A DNA stretch of 64,000 nt from Symploca sp. SIO2C1 (GCA_010692635.1 JAAHGL010000003.1:1-64000); one strand, 5' to 3'; shown: positions 1 through 9,273, counted from the stretch's first letter. Numbers and translations: made by a program. Notes: generated by a model not told the origin, from the sequence alone.

Positions 1-86
1 CAAAATGTGTTTATTGGATTATCTGCGATCGCTTAATCTGGATTTGTTTTGGAAATCGGTGAAATACACTATATATAGCGTATAGC
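1..86. repeat. Interspersed repeat, inverted copy of 6453-6537
   Basis: Read on the minus strand, this segment matches 6453-6537 almost base for base: a TA-rich palindromic core (ctatatatag), then a HIP1 site (gcgatcgc) and an end in cacattttg. The two copies lie in opposite orientation and bracket the first 6.5 kb. Neither carries a gene. It is probably a miniature mobile element or the end of one; the outer boundary is cut by the window edge. Confidence 0.7.
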
Positions 87-128
87 AATTTTTCCTAACC
101 ACTAGACAAAATAAGCGAACGGTGAGTT

Positions 129-254
129 GTTACTCGTTACTTTTTACTTGTTACTCGTTACTTTTTACTTGTTACTCGTTACTTTTTACTTGTTACTCGT
201 TACTTTTTACTTGTTACTCGTTACTTTTTACTTGTTACTCGTTACTTTTTACTT
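129..254. repeat. Six perfect tandem copies of a 21-bp unit
   Basis: The unit gttactcgttactttttactt occurs six times head to tail without interruption. A single copy with the same downstream context (ttcagcaa...cct) occurs near 39920-39940, so the array grew from a dispersed element. The unit length is divisible by three, so it gives long but meaningless open frames; there is no start signal or homology behind them. There are no spacers, so it is not a CRISPR. Confidence 0.9.
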
Positions 255-292
255 CCTCAAGTCTCCTATTGGACTTACTCAGCAAGGCTTAC

Positions 293-1201
293 TTAATCAT
301 CCCACCAACTTGAGCGCCATGCAGCTTCAGCTAGAGCAACAGCTCGCTCTCGTTGTGTTGTGTGGTACTTTTTCCCTAGTTTTTTGAGCTTAGCTGTAAG
401 TTGCCTAATCTGATTGCGCCCAACATTCAAAGTAGGGTCAGCAAACTCAATCTCTGATAAACGCAGGTTAATGGCAATAATGTGGGTTATTTTCGGGTCT
501 TCATCCTCTTCATCACTATCTGTTCCCATCATTAAGTTTAAAAGATTGGGTGAGCTAGCTGTACCCTCGGCAGAACTTTCGACTTTGGCAGCGGTTTCTA
601 AAACTGCTGCTGACAATTTTTCCGGTAATATACCGCTTTTTTGCAACAGATGATTGGCTTCTCGAGAAATATGTTGCAAGGTTTTAACAATTGCCTTTTC
701 CTGCTGCTCCTGCCACCATATCAACTGCTCTATTTTTGTTAGCTCCTTCTTTTTACCTTGGGTGTCTTCTGAGATATCTGGTGAGTCATTGAAGCTTACC
801 AGCATTTCAAAAGCTTTCAACAACTGTTTTTGGTTAGTAGGAAAGGGTAAGTCACTATCGAGTTGTAACGGCTCAGGAGTTGATGGCTCTGAATCCTTGC
901 TGTCTGGAGCTGAAGTTGATGACTCCTCTAAGTTTGATAGCAACTGTTCTTGCGTTCGCTGTGCCAACTCCTTTAGCTGTTGCTGCAACTGTTGTCGGGT
1001 ATTGAGAGATAAACCTAAAAAAGACTCAGGATACCCTTGAGTACAAACCTGATAGCTTGCCATAATCAGCTGCTGCCGCACGGCTTGCCCTAATAAGGTT
1101 AGATACTGGGAGTAAGTACTCTGGAGTTCTTGGGTTAACAGAGCTAACTTTTCCTCAAGTACTACCAAATCTTGCTCAATTTGCTCGGCTGGTCTGATCA
1201 T
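293..1201 (-). CDS. Hypothetical coiled-coil protein
   Basis: 302 residues starting at an ATG. I do not recognise the family. The first ~100 residues are rich in Leu, Gln and Glu with heptad character (likely coiled coil). A Ser/Glu/Pro-rich acidic linker follows at about 95-125, then a second helical region. An acidic stretch (DSDEEDEDP) near residue 230 precedes a basic C-terminal part. No signal peptide or membrane segment is visible, so a soluble structural or partner protein is likely. The gene stands alone, with a miniature element upstream. Composition is normal for the window. Coding status is well supported by length and by the lack of competing frames; function is unknown. Confidence 0.75.
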   Translation of the reverse strand: MIRPAEQIEQDLVVLEEKLALLTQELQSTYSQYLTLLGQAVRQQLIMASYQVCTQGYPESFLGLSLNTRQQLQQQLKELAQRTQEQLLSNLEESSTSAPDSKDSEPSTPEPLQLDSDLPFPTNQKQLLKAFEMLVSFNDSPDISEDTQGKKKELTKIEQLIWWQEQQEKAIVKTLQHISREANHLLQKSGILPEKLSAAVLETAAKVESSAEGTASSPNLLNLMMGTDSDEEDEDPKITHIIAINLRLSEIEFADPTLNVGRNQIRQLTAKLKKLGKKYHTTQRERAVALAEAAWRSSWWDD

Positions 1202-1269
1202 AGTCTTGCTAGCTATCCCATTAAAGATTGAAGTTAGACTCTACTACAGGATAGCGACTGAGAACCAAG

Positions 1270-1368
1270 ACTAGTGCCGCTGCGCGGAATTAAGAATTAA
1301 GAATGCTTATAGAGTAAGGATTCTATCGCTCTCAAACTGGTCAGCTATTTCTGCCGCGCTGCACTAGT
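1270..1368. mobile_element. Miniature element with ACTAGTGC termini, copy 1
   Basis: The ends are inverted: ACTAGTGCCGCTGCGCGG at the left and its near-complement CCGCGCTGCACTAGT at the right. The interior (actctataagcattc in one orientation) is shared with the copy at 8466-8577, and a fragment lies at about 5766-5802. It contains no coding sequence, so it is a non-autonomous element. Confidence 0.75.
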
Positions 1369-1643
1369 CATCCCCTAACAGAACGATTGTTTAGAAGTAG
1401 TGAGAGCATAACTTCCTCCGGAGTAAATGCAGTGACGAGACTGGTATTCCCAACAATCAAACCAAATTGCAGCCAGCTGGCGGGGCTAGGAGAGCTGGGG
1501 GAGTACAATAATTGTAGGGGTGGGTTTAGCTAAGACGCTTGCTATTGCGCTGTTTCGTAATTTGTAATAATAACAAAGTGATTTTTGATACATCGACCTC
1601 GATTCTCTGATAGAAGATCAACAGGCAATAGGGAAAAACAACT

Positions 1644-2519
1644 ATGCTGCAATTAAATAACGAAATTAGAGATATAGTTAAAAACCTAGAAGAAGAACCG
1701 CTTACTAAATTTATAAATGACATCAAAAAAAAGCTAGAAAAAAGCGTAGGGAGTGATTCTTACTCAGAATTTATCAAAAGTAAAAATGCTCAACTAGAAC
1801 AATTGATAGCACAAATAATTAACGAAACATCATTTAAAAAGAAAAGCCAAAAATTTGAAGAAATAGAAATAATAACGACTGAAATATTAACAAGAATTAA
1901 TAAATATAATACATCAACAAATTTACGCAATAATTACCTGCATCTTAGACAGGACTCTAGAAGTTTTAGCCAAACTTACTTAGGTCTTGATTGCATAACA
2001 AAGACCATTGTACCAAGAAAAACGTCAGAACAGGTTAGTGATCTAACCCTGGGCTTTTACTTAATCTCCAATTCCATACATAGTAACCCAAGGATTTTTA
2101 TCTATCCTTTAGTCTTAATCGGATTAGATCTTCTTTGTCGAGATGTGTTAGAACAACTCGATAATTTTTGTTTTGCAAGTCCAAGAGCTAAAGATAATTA
2201 TCAATTTGAATACAATAAAAACACTTTACGAAATTCTTTAGTATCAATACGTTGGCAAGTAAGTGAATTATTCAAAATGGTTGACTCAAAAGAAGTCAAT
2301 ACTCAGGAAGAATTTTTGCCAAAAATAAAAACCAATTCAAGACTTGTACAACTCTTAGACTCTTGGGAAAAAGAAGGAGATAGAGAGGAGCAAAAAGCAA
2401 CCTTAAACTGCATTAAAAATGTTGACAAATACAGAACTAGAAAATTATTTAAAGAAAATAATAATAACCAATTACCAATAACTTATTCTCCTTCACCAAA
2501 TAAATCAATACTTTGTTGA
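1644..2519 (+). CDS. Hypothetical protein, AT-rich orphan
   Basis: 291 residues from an ATG. No family is recognised. The first ~100 residues are Lys/Glu/Ile/Asn-rich and strongly helical. A more hydrophobic middle segment (about 140-175) could be a buried helix rather than a clear membrane span. The C-terminus is charged. The gene is visibly more AT-rich than its neighbours, which suggests acquisition or relaxed selection. Its last 37 bases overlap, tail to tail, the end of the translocator gene on the other strand, so the C-terminal dozen residues are constrained by that gene. Coding is likely from the long uninterrupted frame; function is unknown. Confidence 0.6.
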   Translation: MLQLNNEIRDIVKNLEEEPLTKFINDIKKKLEKSVGSDSYSEFIKSKNAQLEQLIAQIINETSFKKKSQKFEEIEIITTEILTRINKYNTSTNLRNNYLHLRQDSRSFSQTYLGLDCITKTIVPRKTSEQVSDLTLGFYLISNSIHSNPRIFIYPLVLIGLDLLCRDVLEQLDNFCFASPRAKDNYQFEYNKNTLRNSLVSIRWQVSELFKMVDSKEVNTQEEFLPKIKTNSRLVQLLDSWEKEGDREEQKATLNCIKNVDKYRTRKLFKENNNNQLPITYSPSPNKSILC

Positions 2520-5359
2520 TAATTAACTTGAAAATAAAAGCCCTCATCCTGAGCATTTTCTCCCCGATCATCCAAGTCAAAGAAAGGAAACGCATAATCC
2601 AAATGGAAACTCAAACCCTCAATCCCCCCAGCATTCAACCACCGTAATCCTAAACCAGCTCCCACTAAAAATCTCTGGTCTGGTAACACATTGGGATTAT
2701 CTGACACATTCCAAATGGCTCCAAGATCAACAAACGGTACAATCTGCCATGTGGCTTCTCCTCCCTCATCCCGCGCGATCGTAAATCGGTCTTCAATAGA
2801 GAAACGAAACCCATTATCCCCACTCCGAGCATTCTGCCGATACCCCCGCAAAGATTGCCCTCCACCAATAACAAATTGATGAGCAGGTAACAAACTATCC
2901 GGCGTCAGCTGTAAATCTGCTTGAATCACCAACAAATGATCCTCTCCCAATCGCTGCACCCGCTGCAATTGACCTAACCAACTAAAGAACTGTCCATCGG
3001 GAATAGAACCTTCATTCGTGGTAGCATCGAATAAGCTAGTGCCAAAGCTAAACTCAGAGCGCAAAGACCAAGCTCCCTGAGAGTCACGCCTAACATAATC
3101 CTGACCAAATTTAAACACACTGGTGCGAGACACACCATCTTCATCTGGTCCAATGCCAAAGCCAAAGGGTTCTCTATCGAACAAAAATGTCTGACCATCT
3201 TGATAGGAAAAACCCACTGAGAGCGCCAACTCTTCCCTAGTTGTGCGCACCAACGGCTGGCGGAAAAAGATTTCATACAGCTCCCTTTCTCCCCGAATTC
3301 CCAACGCTTGAAACTCCGACTGAGTGACTTCATTACGATTCGGTCCTACCCTCACCAAAAAAGCACCCTCCATCGGATTAACAGGCACCTTCCAGCTAAA
3401 GTCAAATACCTCCGCTCCCCCTGTCGTTGAACGGGAATAGGAACCAGATAGTTCATCCCCCAATCCCGTTAAATTGCGGTATAACAAACCAATCCCCAAT
3501 CGTTCAGAACCCACACTAGGGGGAGAGTAGTTGTCCACACTTAAGTTCAATACCAAAGGAGCTGCTTCTGTAACTGTAACGATCAGATCACTCTCACCCT
3601 CAATGATCAGATTATTCTCATCATTTCTGAAAGTACCAAGGAGACTTGCCTCCACATTTTCAAAGAGGGGATTACCCCGTAGCAGCCTCAGTTGCTCTTC
3701 GAGTTGAGTAGTATTGAGGGGAATTCCCACACCTAAGCCGATGCGACTGCAAATATAATTCTTGTTTAACCGCTTTCTTCCCTTAATTTCAATCTCCCTT
3801 AAACGACCTTCAATAACTTCAATCTCCACAATGTCATTGGTAATATCCCGGTTAGCTGTAGCTCTGGAAGTAATGTAGCCTTTTTCCAGATAAAGCTGAG
3901 TAATTTGATTATTTATTTCTTCAATAAGCTTTTCTTCCCTTATTTCTTCTGTTTCAGATTTCTCAATAATTGGAGTAACTGCCTTTTTAATCTCATCACT
4001 TCCAAAAACTGTACTACCCTTAACCTGGATTGAGATATTCTTACCCTTAATCTCAATAGGTTCAGCTGTTGCTTGCTCCTCAGAGTGATTTTTACATAAC
4101 TCTCTTGGCTCCTGTGAGTCAGATTCGGAGGCAGAGGAATTATCTGATTCAACCGGCTCCCCCTCCTGATTAATTGCCAACACTGCTGGACTAGCATTGT
4201 CCCCTGTCGAAACTACCCCAGGCTTCAATGCTGCCGTTGCCGTACTAATAATCGGCGTCTGATTTGCCATCGAAAGCGCCATCCAAAGAATATTCTGCCG
4301 CTCCTGAGCCGAAAACCGCACCGTGTAAAACCGACCATCCTGCCGCCACATTACCGAATAAAATTGACTAGGCGGGTTAGGGATAAAAGGTTCCAATCGC
4401 TGATATCCCCGCACATCGGGAGCCAGAGTAATCGGTGCTGCTGATGCCCGATGTTGCCAGAACCGACGCTGAGCCTCCTCGGAAGTCTCACTCTCAACGG
4501 AAAAACTACCTACTAAGCAAGAGAACAAGTCATCATTACAAGTGAAAATACCTACAGTGAGTCCGACTCCAGCCGGAGGAGACAACACTTGTGCATGGTA
4601 CTTCTTCTCCCCAACCTCTGAATTCTCCCTCAACAACACCTCATCAGGCAAAAGCATCCCCCAACCTGCTGGCAAACTAGCCTTAATTTCCTCCAAAACA
4701 GGGGTCAAAATCTCTGCTGGCAGAGCCACTTGTTCTACCCTAGGCAAAGCTGATGGAGTAGCAACTATCGGTTTATCCCCTTGATCTCCCCCAGCCACTT
4801 CACTAGCAATCGGCGTCTGATTCGCCATCGCATAAGCCATCCAGAGAATATTCTGCCGCTCCTGAGCCAGAAACTGCGCCGTATAAATCAGCCCATTCTG
4901 CTCCCACATCACTGAAGAAAATCGACTAGCTGGATTCTGTCTCGAACCATCCAAAAAATACCCCTGAACACCTTTGGCTAGGGTAATTGGAGCCGCACCT
5001 ACTTGATGCTGCTGCCAAGCCTCCTGAGCCAAAGCTGGAGAATTCACGGCAAAGCTGCCTACTAAACAACCAGGGGACTCATCCTCACAATTGAACAGAC
5101 TAACCGTTAAGCCAGCTGCCTCCTCCCCAGACATTACCCGCACCTTGTATTGACTCTGTGCCTCCTCCTCTAAACCCCTAGAGGGTACTTCAGAGGGTAA
5201 ACGCATCAACCAACCCGACGGTAGGCTCTCCCTAATCTCCTCCCGGTAGGGAGCAAAAATATCCTCAGAGCCAGCAGCCACCCTCAATCCAGTGGCTACT
5301 AAAATCAGAAGAGTTGCTGGTAAAATCGACAATCTGTGCCATAAGCAGCGATGCATCAC
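2483..5359 (-). CDS. TpsB/FhaC-type outer-membrane translocator with duplicated N-terminal domain
   Basis: 958 residues. The order is: signal peptide (about 1-30); two homologous domains (about 33-180 and 213-365), each running from (E)EI+ASLP.GW through a Cys-containing strand to an almost identical ERQNILWMA.(S)MANQTPI segment; a Ser/Glu-rich linker; two POTRA-like modules (about 425-560); and a 16-strand-type barrel. The barrel carries the diagnostic SLRGY loop-6 motif near residue 835 and ends in aromatic residues. Two-partner secretion translocators (ShlB, FhaC) move a TpsA protein across the outer membrane. No TpsA gene is nearby. The duplicated N-terminal domain is unusual; known relatives begin directly with POTRA. 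Confidence in the family is high; the substrate is unknown. Confidence 0.9.
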   Translation of the reverse strand: MMHRCLWHRLSILPATLLILVATGLRVAAGSEDIFAPYREEIRESLPSGWLMRLPSEVPSRGLEEEAQSQYKVRVMSGEEAAGLTVSLFNCEDESPGCLVGSFAVNSPALAQEAWQQHQVGAAPITLAKGVQGYFLDGSRQNPASRFSSVMWEQNGLIYTAQFLAQERQNILWMAYAMANQTPIASEVAGGDQGDKPIVATPSALPRVEQVALPAEILTPVLEEIKASLPAGWGMLLPDEVLLRENSEVGEKKYHAQVLSPPAGVGLTVGIFTCNDDLFSCLVGSFSVESETSEEAQRRFWQHRASAAPITLAPDVRGYQRLEPFIPNPPSQFYSVMWRQDGRFYTVRFSAQERQNILWMALSMANQTPIISTATAALKPGVVSTGDNASPAVLAINQEGEPVESDNSSASESDSQEPRELCKNHSEEQATAEPIEIKGKNISIQVKGSTVFGSDEIKKAVTPIIEKSETEEIREEKLIEEINNQITQLYLEKGYITSRATANRDITNDIVEIEVIEGRLREIEIKGRKRLNKNYICSRIGLGVGIPLNTTQLEEQLRLLRGNPLFENVEASLLGTFRNDENNLIIEGESDLIVTVTEAAPLVLNLSVDNYSPPSVGSERLGIGLLYRNLTGLGDELSGSYSRSTTGGAEVFDFSWKVPVNPMEGAFLVRVGPNRNEVTQSEFQALGIRGERELYEIFFRQPLVRTTREELALSVGFSYQDGQTFLFDREPFGFGIGPDEDGVSRTSVFKFGQDYVRRDSQGAWSLRSEFSFGTSLFDATTNEGSIPDGQFFSWLGQLQRVQRLGEDHLLVIQADLQLTPDSLLPAHQFVIGGGQSLRGYRQNARSGDNGFRFSIEDRFTIARDEGGEATWQIVPFVDLGAIWNVSDNPNVLPDQRFLVGAGLGLRWLNAGGIEGLSFHLDYAFPFFDLDDRGENAQDEGFYFQVNYQQSIDLFGEGE

Positions 5360-5770
5360 CTTTGCCCCCTGTATTCAAAATGCTTCAGCAAACCTCAAGA
5401 ACATTGTCAAGACTAATACGATGTCCAGAGAAAAACTTCAGTGAATATACGATTTGACTAAGAATGCGATCGCTATCTACAACAATGACAACTGCCCAGG
5501 AGAGACATTAGACAAACCCCCCTGATGATCAGCCAGGTGACACCCGGTACAGAGTGCGACTAAGTTTTCAGGGCGATTATCCTCTTTTTGCGATCGCTTA
5601 ATTCTATCCCTTTAGACTAGAAAACGTAAATCTAGATATAGAAAGAGTTAGAGATATGTATTGCACTTGTAATGTGCAGTCTTCCTAAAAGAGCCGCACC
5701 CATTTAATTTCGCGAACAAAATCCCTAATATATCCTACTTTTCTCCTGCCTTAAGTTGATAGCCCCATTC
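5360..5770. other. Intergenic stretch, two HIP1 sites and an element fragment
   Basis: No gene is supported here. It contains two HIP1 octamers (5466-5473 and 5590-5597) and, at the right end running into the next gene, a fragment (aattccgcgcagcggtactag) of the ACTAGTGC element family. Confidence 0.6.
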
Positions 5771-6367
5771 TTAATTCTTAATTCCGCGCAGCGGTACTAG
5801 TTCTGAAACATTCTTGAAATAGCAACGATAGCTATCATCACCAAAACAAACAAATATTACTTGCTCAAAACTCAAATTTTCCCTCAGAAATTGCTTCACT
5901 TCATTGATAGCAATCTTGGTGGCTCTATCTAGAGGAAATCGATAAACTCCGGTACTAATTGCGGGAAAGGCAATTGTCCGAATTCCTTTCTTCTCGGCTA
6001 AGTTGAGGCTATGGCGATAACAAGAACGCAGTAAATCATCTTCTCCATTATTACCACCGCGCCAAATAGGACCAACGGTGTGAATCACCCATTTAGCTGG
6101 AAGCTTATAGCCTTTAGTAATTTTTGCCTCTCCGCTGGAACAACCTCCAAGAGTACGGCACTCTTCGAGTAATTGCTTTCCTGCTGCTCGATGAATCGCT
6201 CCATCCACACCCCCTCCTCCTAGTAAAGATTCATTAGCCGCATTAACAATGGCATCAACCTGTTGTTGGGTTATATCTCCTTGAATGACATCAATTCTTG
6301 CTGATAAGTTATGATTGAGTTGGTTGGAAGATTTCATGTCTAAACTAATTTGCTCCAGGCGTTTCAA
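5771..6367 (-). CDS. Macro-domain O-acetyl-ADP-ribose deacetylase
   Basis: 198 residues forming a single YmdB-type macro domain. Visible motifs are GDIT near residue 31, the NAAN(E)[13 protein letters not shown] loop that holds ADP-ribose, and GEAKIT and PAISTGVY further on. The family hydrolyses O-acetyl-ADP-ribose and removes ADP-ribose from acidic side chains or RNA ends. The start could be either of two Met codons ten residues apart. The last residues and the stop codon fall in a fragment of a dispersed ACTAGTGC-type element, so the natural C-terminus was probably replaced; the catalytic core is intact. No toxin or DarT-like partner is adjacent. Confidence 0.92.
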   Translation of the reverse strand: MKRLEQISLDMKSSNQLNHNLSARIDVIQGDITQQQVDAIVNAANESLLGGGGVDGAIHRAAGKQLLEECRTLGGCSSGEAKITKGYKLPAKWVIHTVGPIWRGGNNGEDDLLRSCYRHSLNLAEKKGIRTIAFPAISTGVYRFPLDRATKIAINEVKQFLRENLSFEQVIFVCFGDDSYRCYFKNVSELVPLRGIKN

Positions 6368-6452
6368 GATTGCCAGAATATGACCATTTGATTGGCAAAC
6401 AAAGGTAAAAAGGCTAATACTCGGTTTAGTCTTTGAATTATAATGTCTTGCT

Positions 6453-6537
6453 CCATACGCTATATATAGTGTATTTCAGCGATTTTAAAAACATCTCCAG
6501 ATTAAGCGATCGCAGATAATCCCATGTACACATTTTG
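6453..6537. repeat. Interspersed repeat, inverted partner of 1-86
   Basis: This copy runs from a TA-rich palindrome (ctatatatag) through a HIP1 octamer to cacattttg and is the reverse complement of the window start. It lies upstream of the macro-domain gene, where it may influence the promoter. Confidence 0.7.
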
Positions 6538-6575
6538 TAAAAATAAATGCTCCCATTTGACTTATTCAGCAAGCC

Positions 6576-7472
6576 CTATTTATGATTATTAAATCCAGGC
6601 TCTAGCTCTAACTGTCGCTGTCTTTCCTGCTGACGCGCCCTTTTTTCTGGTGTGAGGTGAGCAAAACAATGGGGGCAAGAAATGCCTTCCTGATATTGAG
6701 GAGTGGTTTTATCAGATTCTGAGACTGGATGCCCACAACTACGGCAGAGATCATAAGTTCCTGATGCCAAACCGTGGGTAACGGCGATACGTTGATCAAA
6801 GACAAAACATTCCCCTTGCCACAGGCTTTCTGCGGTTGGGACTTCTTCCAAGTACTTAAGGATGCCACCTTTGAGATGGTACACCTCCTGAAAACCTTGA
6901 CTCAACATCAAAGATGAGGCTTTTTCACAGCGAATGCCCCCTGTACAAAATAAGGCAACTTTTTTATGTTTAGTTGGATCTAGATGCTGGTGAACGTAAT
7001 CAGGAAATTGTCGGAATGAGTCAGTTTGGGGATTTTGTGCACCCTCGAATGTGCCGATATCTACTTCATAGGTATTACGGGTGTCAATAACCAGTACTTC
7101 TGGATCAGAGATTAGGGCATTCCAATCTTGGGGGCTGATGTATGTCCCTACTTCCTGGTTTGGGTTAACTTCAGGCATTCCCAAGGTAACAATTTCTTGT
7201 TTCAGCCGGACTTTTAGCCGGTCAAATGGGTAGGAGTTAGTGTAGGATTCTTTGAGTTCTAGATCGGATAAGTGGGGGTCTAACCCTAGAAAGGTTAAGA
7301 CTGAATCAATCCCTTGACGTGAACCTGCGATTGTGCCGTTAATACCTTCTGGGGCTAAAAGAATCGTTCCTTTTATATCTTGCTCTTGGCAGTGTGCCAG
7401 AAGAGGGCTTTGTTTCTCTGCAAAGTCCGGTAAGCTGACAAACTTATAAAATGCTGCAACTACTAGAGCCAT
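6576..7472 (-). CDS. trhO: tRNA uridine(34) hydroxylase TrhO (rhodanese family)
   Basis: 298 residues, the family's normal length. An N-terminal ferredoxin-like half (FYKFV at the start, then [14 protein letters not shown]) is followed by a rhodanese domain with the active-site loop [10 protein letters not shown], and a C-terminal Cys-rich tail with CRSCGHP and CPHC pairs. TrhO makes 5-hydroxyuridine at the wobble position of certain tRNAs using oxygen. A tRNA-Ala(UGC) gene, whose wobble base is a uridine, lies divergently just upstream. This is probably coincidence but fits the substrate class. Confidence 0.95.
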   Translation of the reverse strand: MALVVAAFYKFVSLPDFAEKQSPLLAHCQEQDIKGTILLAPEGINGTIAGSRQGIDSVLTFLGLDPHLSDLELKESYTNSYPFDRLKVRLKQEIVTLGMPEVNPNQEVGTYISPQDWNALISDPEVLVIDTRNTYEVDIGTFEGAQNPQTDSFRQFPDYVHQHLDPTKHKKVALFCTGGIRCEKASSLMLSQGFQEVYHLKGGILKYLEEVPTAESLWQGECFVFDQRIAVTHGLASGTYDLCRSCGHPVSESDKTTPQYQEGISCPHCFAHLTPEKRARQQERQRQLELEPGFNNHK

Positions 7473-7637
7473 TTTCCCTTTTTAATTCAGATATACAAGG
7501 TTCTACATTAGGCTTTTCTAGATCAACTTTAACAAGAGTGAGATTCTTCCAGATATTTTTTTCCATACCCCTATGCAAAACCACAGAAAAGGGTATAATA
7601 GCAAAGGTACATTAATTTAACCGAGTTATTAAGGCTT

Positions 7638-7710
7638 GGGGGTATAGCTCAGTTGGTAGAGCGCCTGCTTTGCAAGCAGGATGTCAGCGGTTCGAGTCCG
7701 CTTATCTCCA
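7638..7710 (+). tRNA. tRNA-Ala (anticodon UGC)
   Basis: A 73-base cloverleaf. The acceptor strands are GGGGGTA and TATCTCC with A as discriminator; the D arm has AGCTCAGTTGGTAGAGC; the anticodon stem cctgc/gcagg encloses loop tttgcaa, giving anticodon TGC; the T loop is ttcgagt. The 3' CCA is not encoded. It stands alone, not within an rRNA operon. Confidence 0.97.
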
Positions 7711-7932
7711 TTAGTACCCTCTTTATTTTAATGCTTATTCCTGAAGCTACAGAGTCTCTTAGCTAACGCTACACTTAAATAGTGAGCATTTTTCCAACAT
7801 CCATCCCACGGCTTGAGTTTGCCTGATGCCTCATTTGGGCAGATGAAGCAGTAGGAATGTCAAACCTAGGTTAAACTTAATTTCAAGAACTCAACTTGTC
7901 CGTAACAATTTAGCAAGAAAGCTCTTAAACTT

Positions 7933-8214
7933 ATGCCAGCACAGCTACTAATTGCAAGTATCGCTCAATTCTTCGAGCTGTACATGATTCTCCTAGTGGT
8001 TAGAATTTTGTTAACCTGGTTTCAAACGTTCAACTGGGCAAACCAGGTTGCTTCTTTCTTAAGTCCCATCACAGACCCCTATCTGAACATTTTTCGTTCA
8101 TTCATTCCACCACTGGGTGGTCTGGATTTTTCTCCAATCATCGCAATTTTTGTGCTACAGATAGTGTCTGAATTGTTTACTTCTGCAGCTCGCTCACTAG
8201 TCTCACCATTCTGA
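7933..8214 (+). CDS. YggT/Ycf19-family membrane protein
   Basis: 93 residues with two long hydrophobic segments (about 8-30 and 66-88) and the family hallmark between them: WFQTFNW, then SFLSPITDPYLNIFRSFIPPLGGLDFSP. Ycf19/YggT proteins are integral membrane proteins implicated in thylakoid or division-site organisation in cyanobacteria and plastids. Length and motifs are complete. It is monocistronic, followed directly by a mobile element. Confidence 0.92.
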   Translation: MPAQLLIASIAQFFELYMILLVVRILLTWFQTFNWANQVASFLSPITDPYLNIFRSFIPPLGGLDFSPIIAIFVLQIVSELFTSAARSLVSPF

Positions 8215-8253
8215 GAAGAGGCATCCCAAAAACTGCATTCGGCATCCTTAACT

Positions 8254-8456
8254 AGGGCTTGCTGAATAAGTCGTAATTTTCGGGTTCCATAGGTGTTAGG
8301 TGTTAGGTGTTAGGTTTTAGGTGTTAGGTTTTAGGAATTTTCCACTTGCGGTGCAAGGTTTTTGAACTAAAAGATACCATTTCCTTGTACTTGGGCTCGG
8401 GAAAAATGATTGAAAGCCTTTTATAGCATAGCTTCCACACTTATACAGCAAACCCT
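8254..8456. mobile_element. Miniature element with AGGGYTTGCTG termini and AACT duplication
   Basis: Left end AGGGCTTGCTGAAT and right end ATACAGCAAACCCT are inverted repeats, bordered on both sides by AACT (8250-8253 and 8457-8460), the likely target duplication. The interior holds ggtgtta-type tandem repeats and a segment shared with 63041-63209. There is no coding sequence. Solo ends of the same type occur near 270-290, 6562-6580, 39959-39978 and 54430-54440. Confidence 0.7.
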
Positions 8457-8465
8457 AACTATCGC

Positions 8466-8577
8466 ACTAGTGCAGCGCGGCAAAAGTAACTGACCAGTTT
8501 GAGATCGTTAGAATCCTTACTCTATAAGCATTCTAAATTCTAAATTCTAAATTCTAAATTCCGCGCAGCGGCACTAG
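8466..8577. mobile_element. Miniature element with ACTAGTGC termini, copy 2
   Basis: Same family as 1270-1368 but in opposite orientation: ACTAGTGCAGCGCGGC at the left, CCGCGCAGCGGCACTAG at the right, with a shared interior (ctgaccagtttgaga, then cttactctataagcattc). The four-fold taaattc repeat near the right end is a local expansion. Confidence 0.78.
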
Positions 8578-8673
8578 GGATTTTAGTAAGCAGGGAACAG
8601 GGGGAGATAAGGGAGACAGGGAAGCATTCCCAATTCCCAATTCCCAATTCTCACCAAGCAACTATGACTGTGT

Positions 8674-9114
8674 TCAGCGGCGTACTCTGCCGGTAAAACC
8701 AGATGCTTTAAATTGCTTGAGCTGTAGCGGTGTTGGTTGACTAGAAGGAACAGTAATCCTCAGTTCAAAATCACTGACGCCCGGTGGTACCTCTTCGATC
8801 GAGCCTAACCGAGTACGATTTTGCATGACCGGATTACCATTGGCATCGTAGATACGACCAAAAATGTCAGCATTGACAAGAAGTTTACCAGACTTGTTAA
8901 CAGCTTTCCCTGTAACTAGGAAGCAATTAGCTGCTCTTCCAGAACTACCACCAGGTATTACAGTCCCTTTTGCTATTTCTGGGGGACATTCATGGTAAGA
9001 AAGGTCTGAGAGTTGAATCTTGGTTAATGCTAGAGCAGGAGGAGTAAACCAACAACTAGCAACTAAAAAAATACAAGCAGTAACAGTAGTAGCTAACCAA
9101 CCTCGAAATCCCAT
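8674..9114 (-). CDS. Exported hypothetical protein
   Basis: 146 residues from the Met followed by a classic signal peptide (positive start, hydrophobic core ATTVTACIFLVASCWF, then PALA). The mature part is a single beta-rich domain with two Cys (YHECPPE and AANCFLV) and motifs typical of a FxLyD/TRAF-like beta-sandwich (GKAVNKSGKLLVNADIFGRI). It looks like a periplasmic or lumenal protein; the family is not firmly recognised. An open frame runs 39 codons further upstream, but that part overlaps a miniature element (9145-9273) and would bury the signal peptide, so I place the start here. Confidence 0.75.
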   Translation of the reverse strand: MGFRGWLATTVTACIFLVASCWFTPPALALTKIQLSDLSYHECPPEIAKGTVIPGGSSGRAANCFLVTGKAVNKSGKLLVNADIFGRIYDANGNPVMQNRTRLGSIEEVPPGVSDFELRITVPSSQPTPLQLKQFKASGFTGRVRR

Positions 9115-9144
9115 AGGTTTGTTGAAAATATTATTTGACTCTAA

Positions 9145-9273
9145 TACCGTGGCACGACTAAAACAGTAGGTTGGGTGGAACGATAGTGAAACCCAACTTT
9201 TCTCTGACTGGCGTTGGGTTTCCTTCCTCAACCCAAGCTACACCTAACACACCATCTTAGCTGTGCCACGGTA
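9145..9273. mobile_element. Miniature element with TACCGTGGCAC termini, CTAA duplication
   Basis: The ends TACCGTGGCACGACTAA and TTAGCTGTGCCACGGTA are inverted, and CTAA flanks both sides (9141-9144 and 9274-9277). The interior has the cyanobacterial palindrome built from gttgggttt/aaacccaac. It lies immediately upstream of the exported-protein gene and gives it a false N-terminal extension. Confidence 0.85.

Noticed and set aside
129-254. CRISPR array
   Set aside because: The units are contiguous and identical; there are no spacers, and no cas genes are seen in the window.
122-387. Two overlapping open frames rich in Leu, Tyr and Ser
   Set aside because: They are translations of the 21-bp tandem repeat; no start signal, no homology, and the real gene is on the other strand.
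9115-9231. N-terminal extension of the exported protein
   Set aside because: The extension lies mostly in the TACCGTGGCAC element and would hide the signal peptide.
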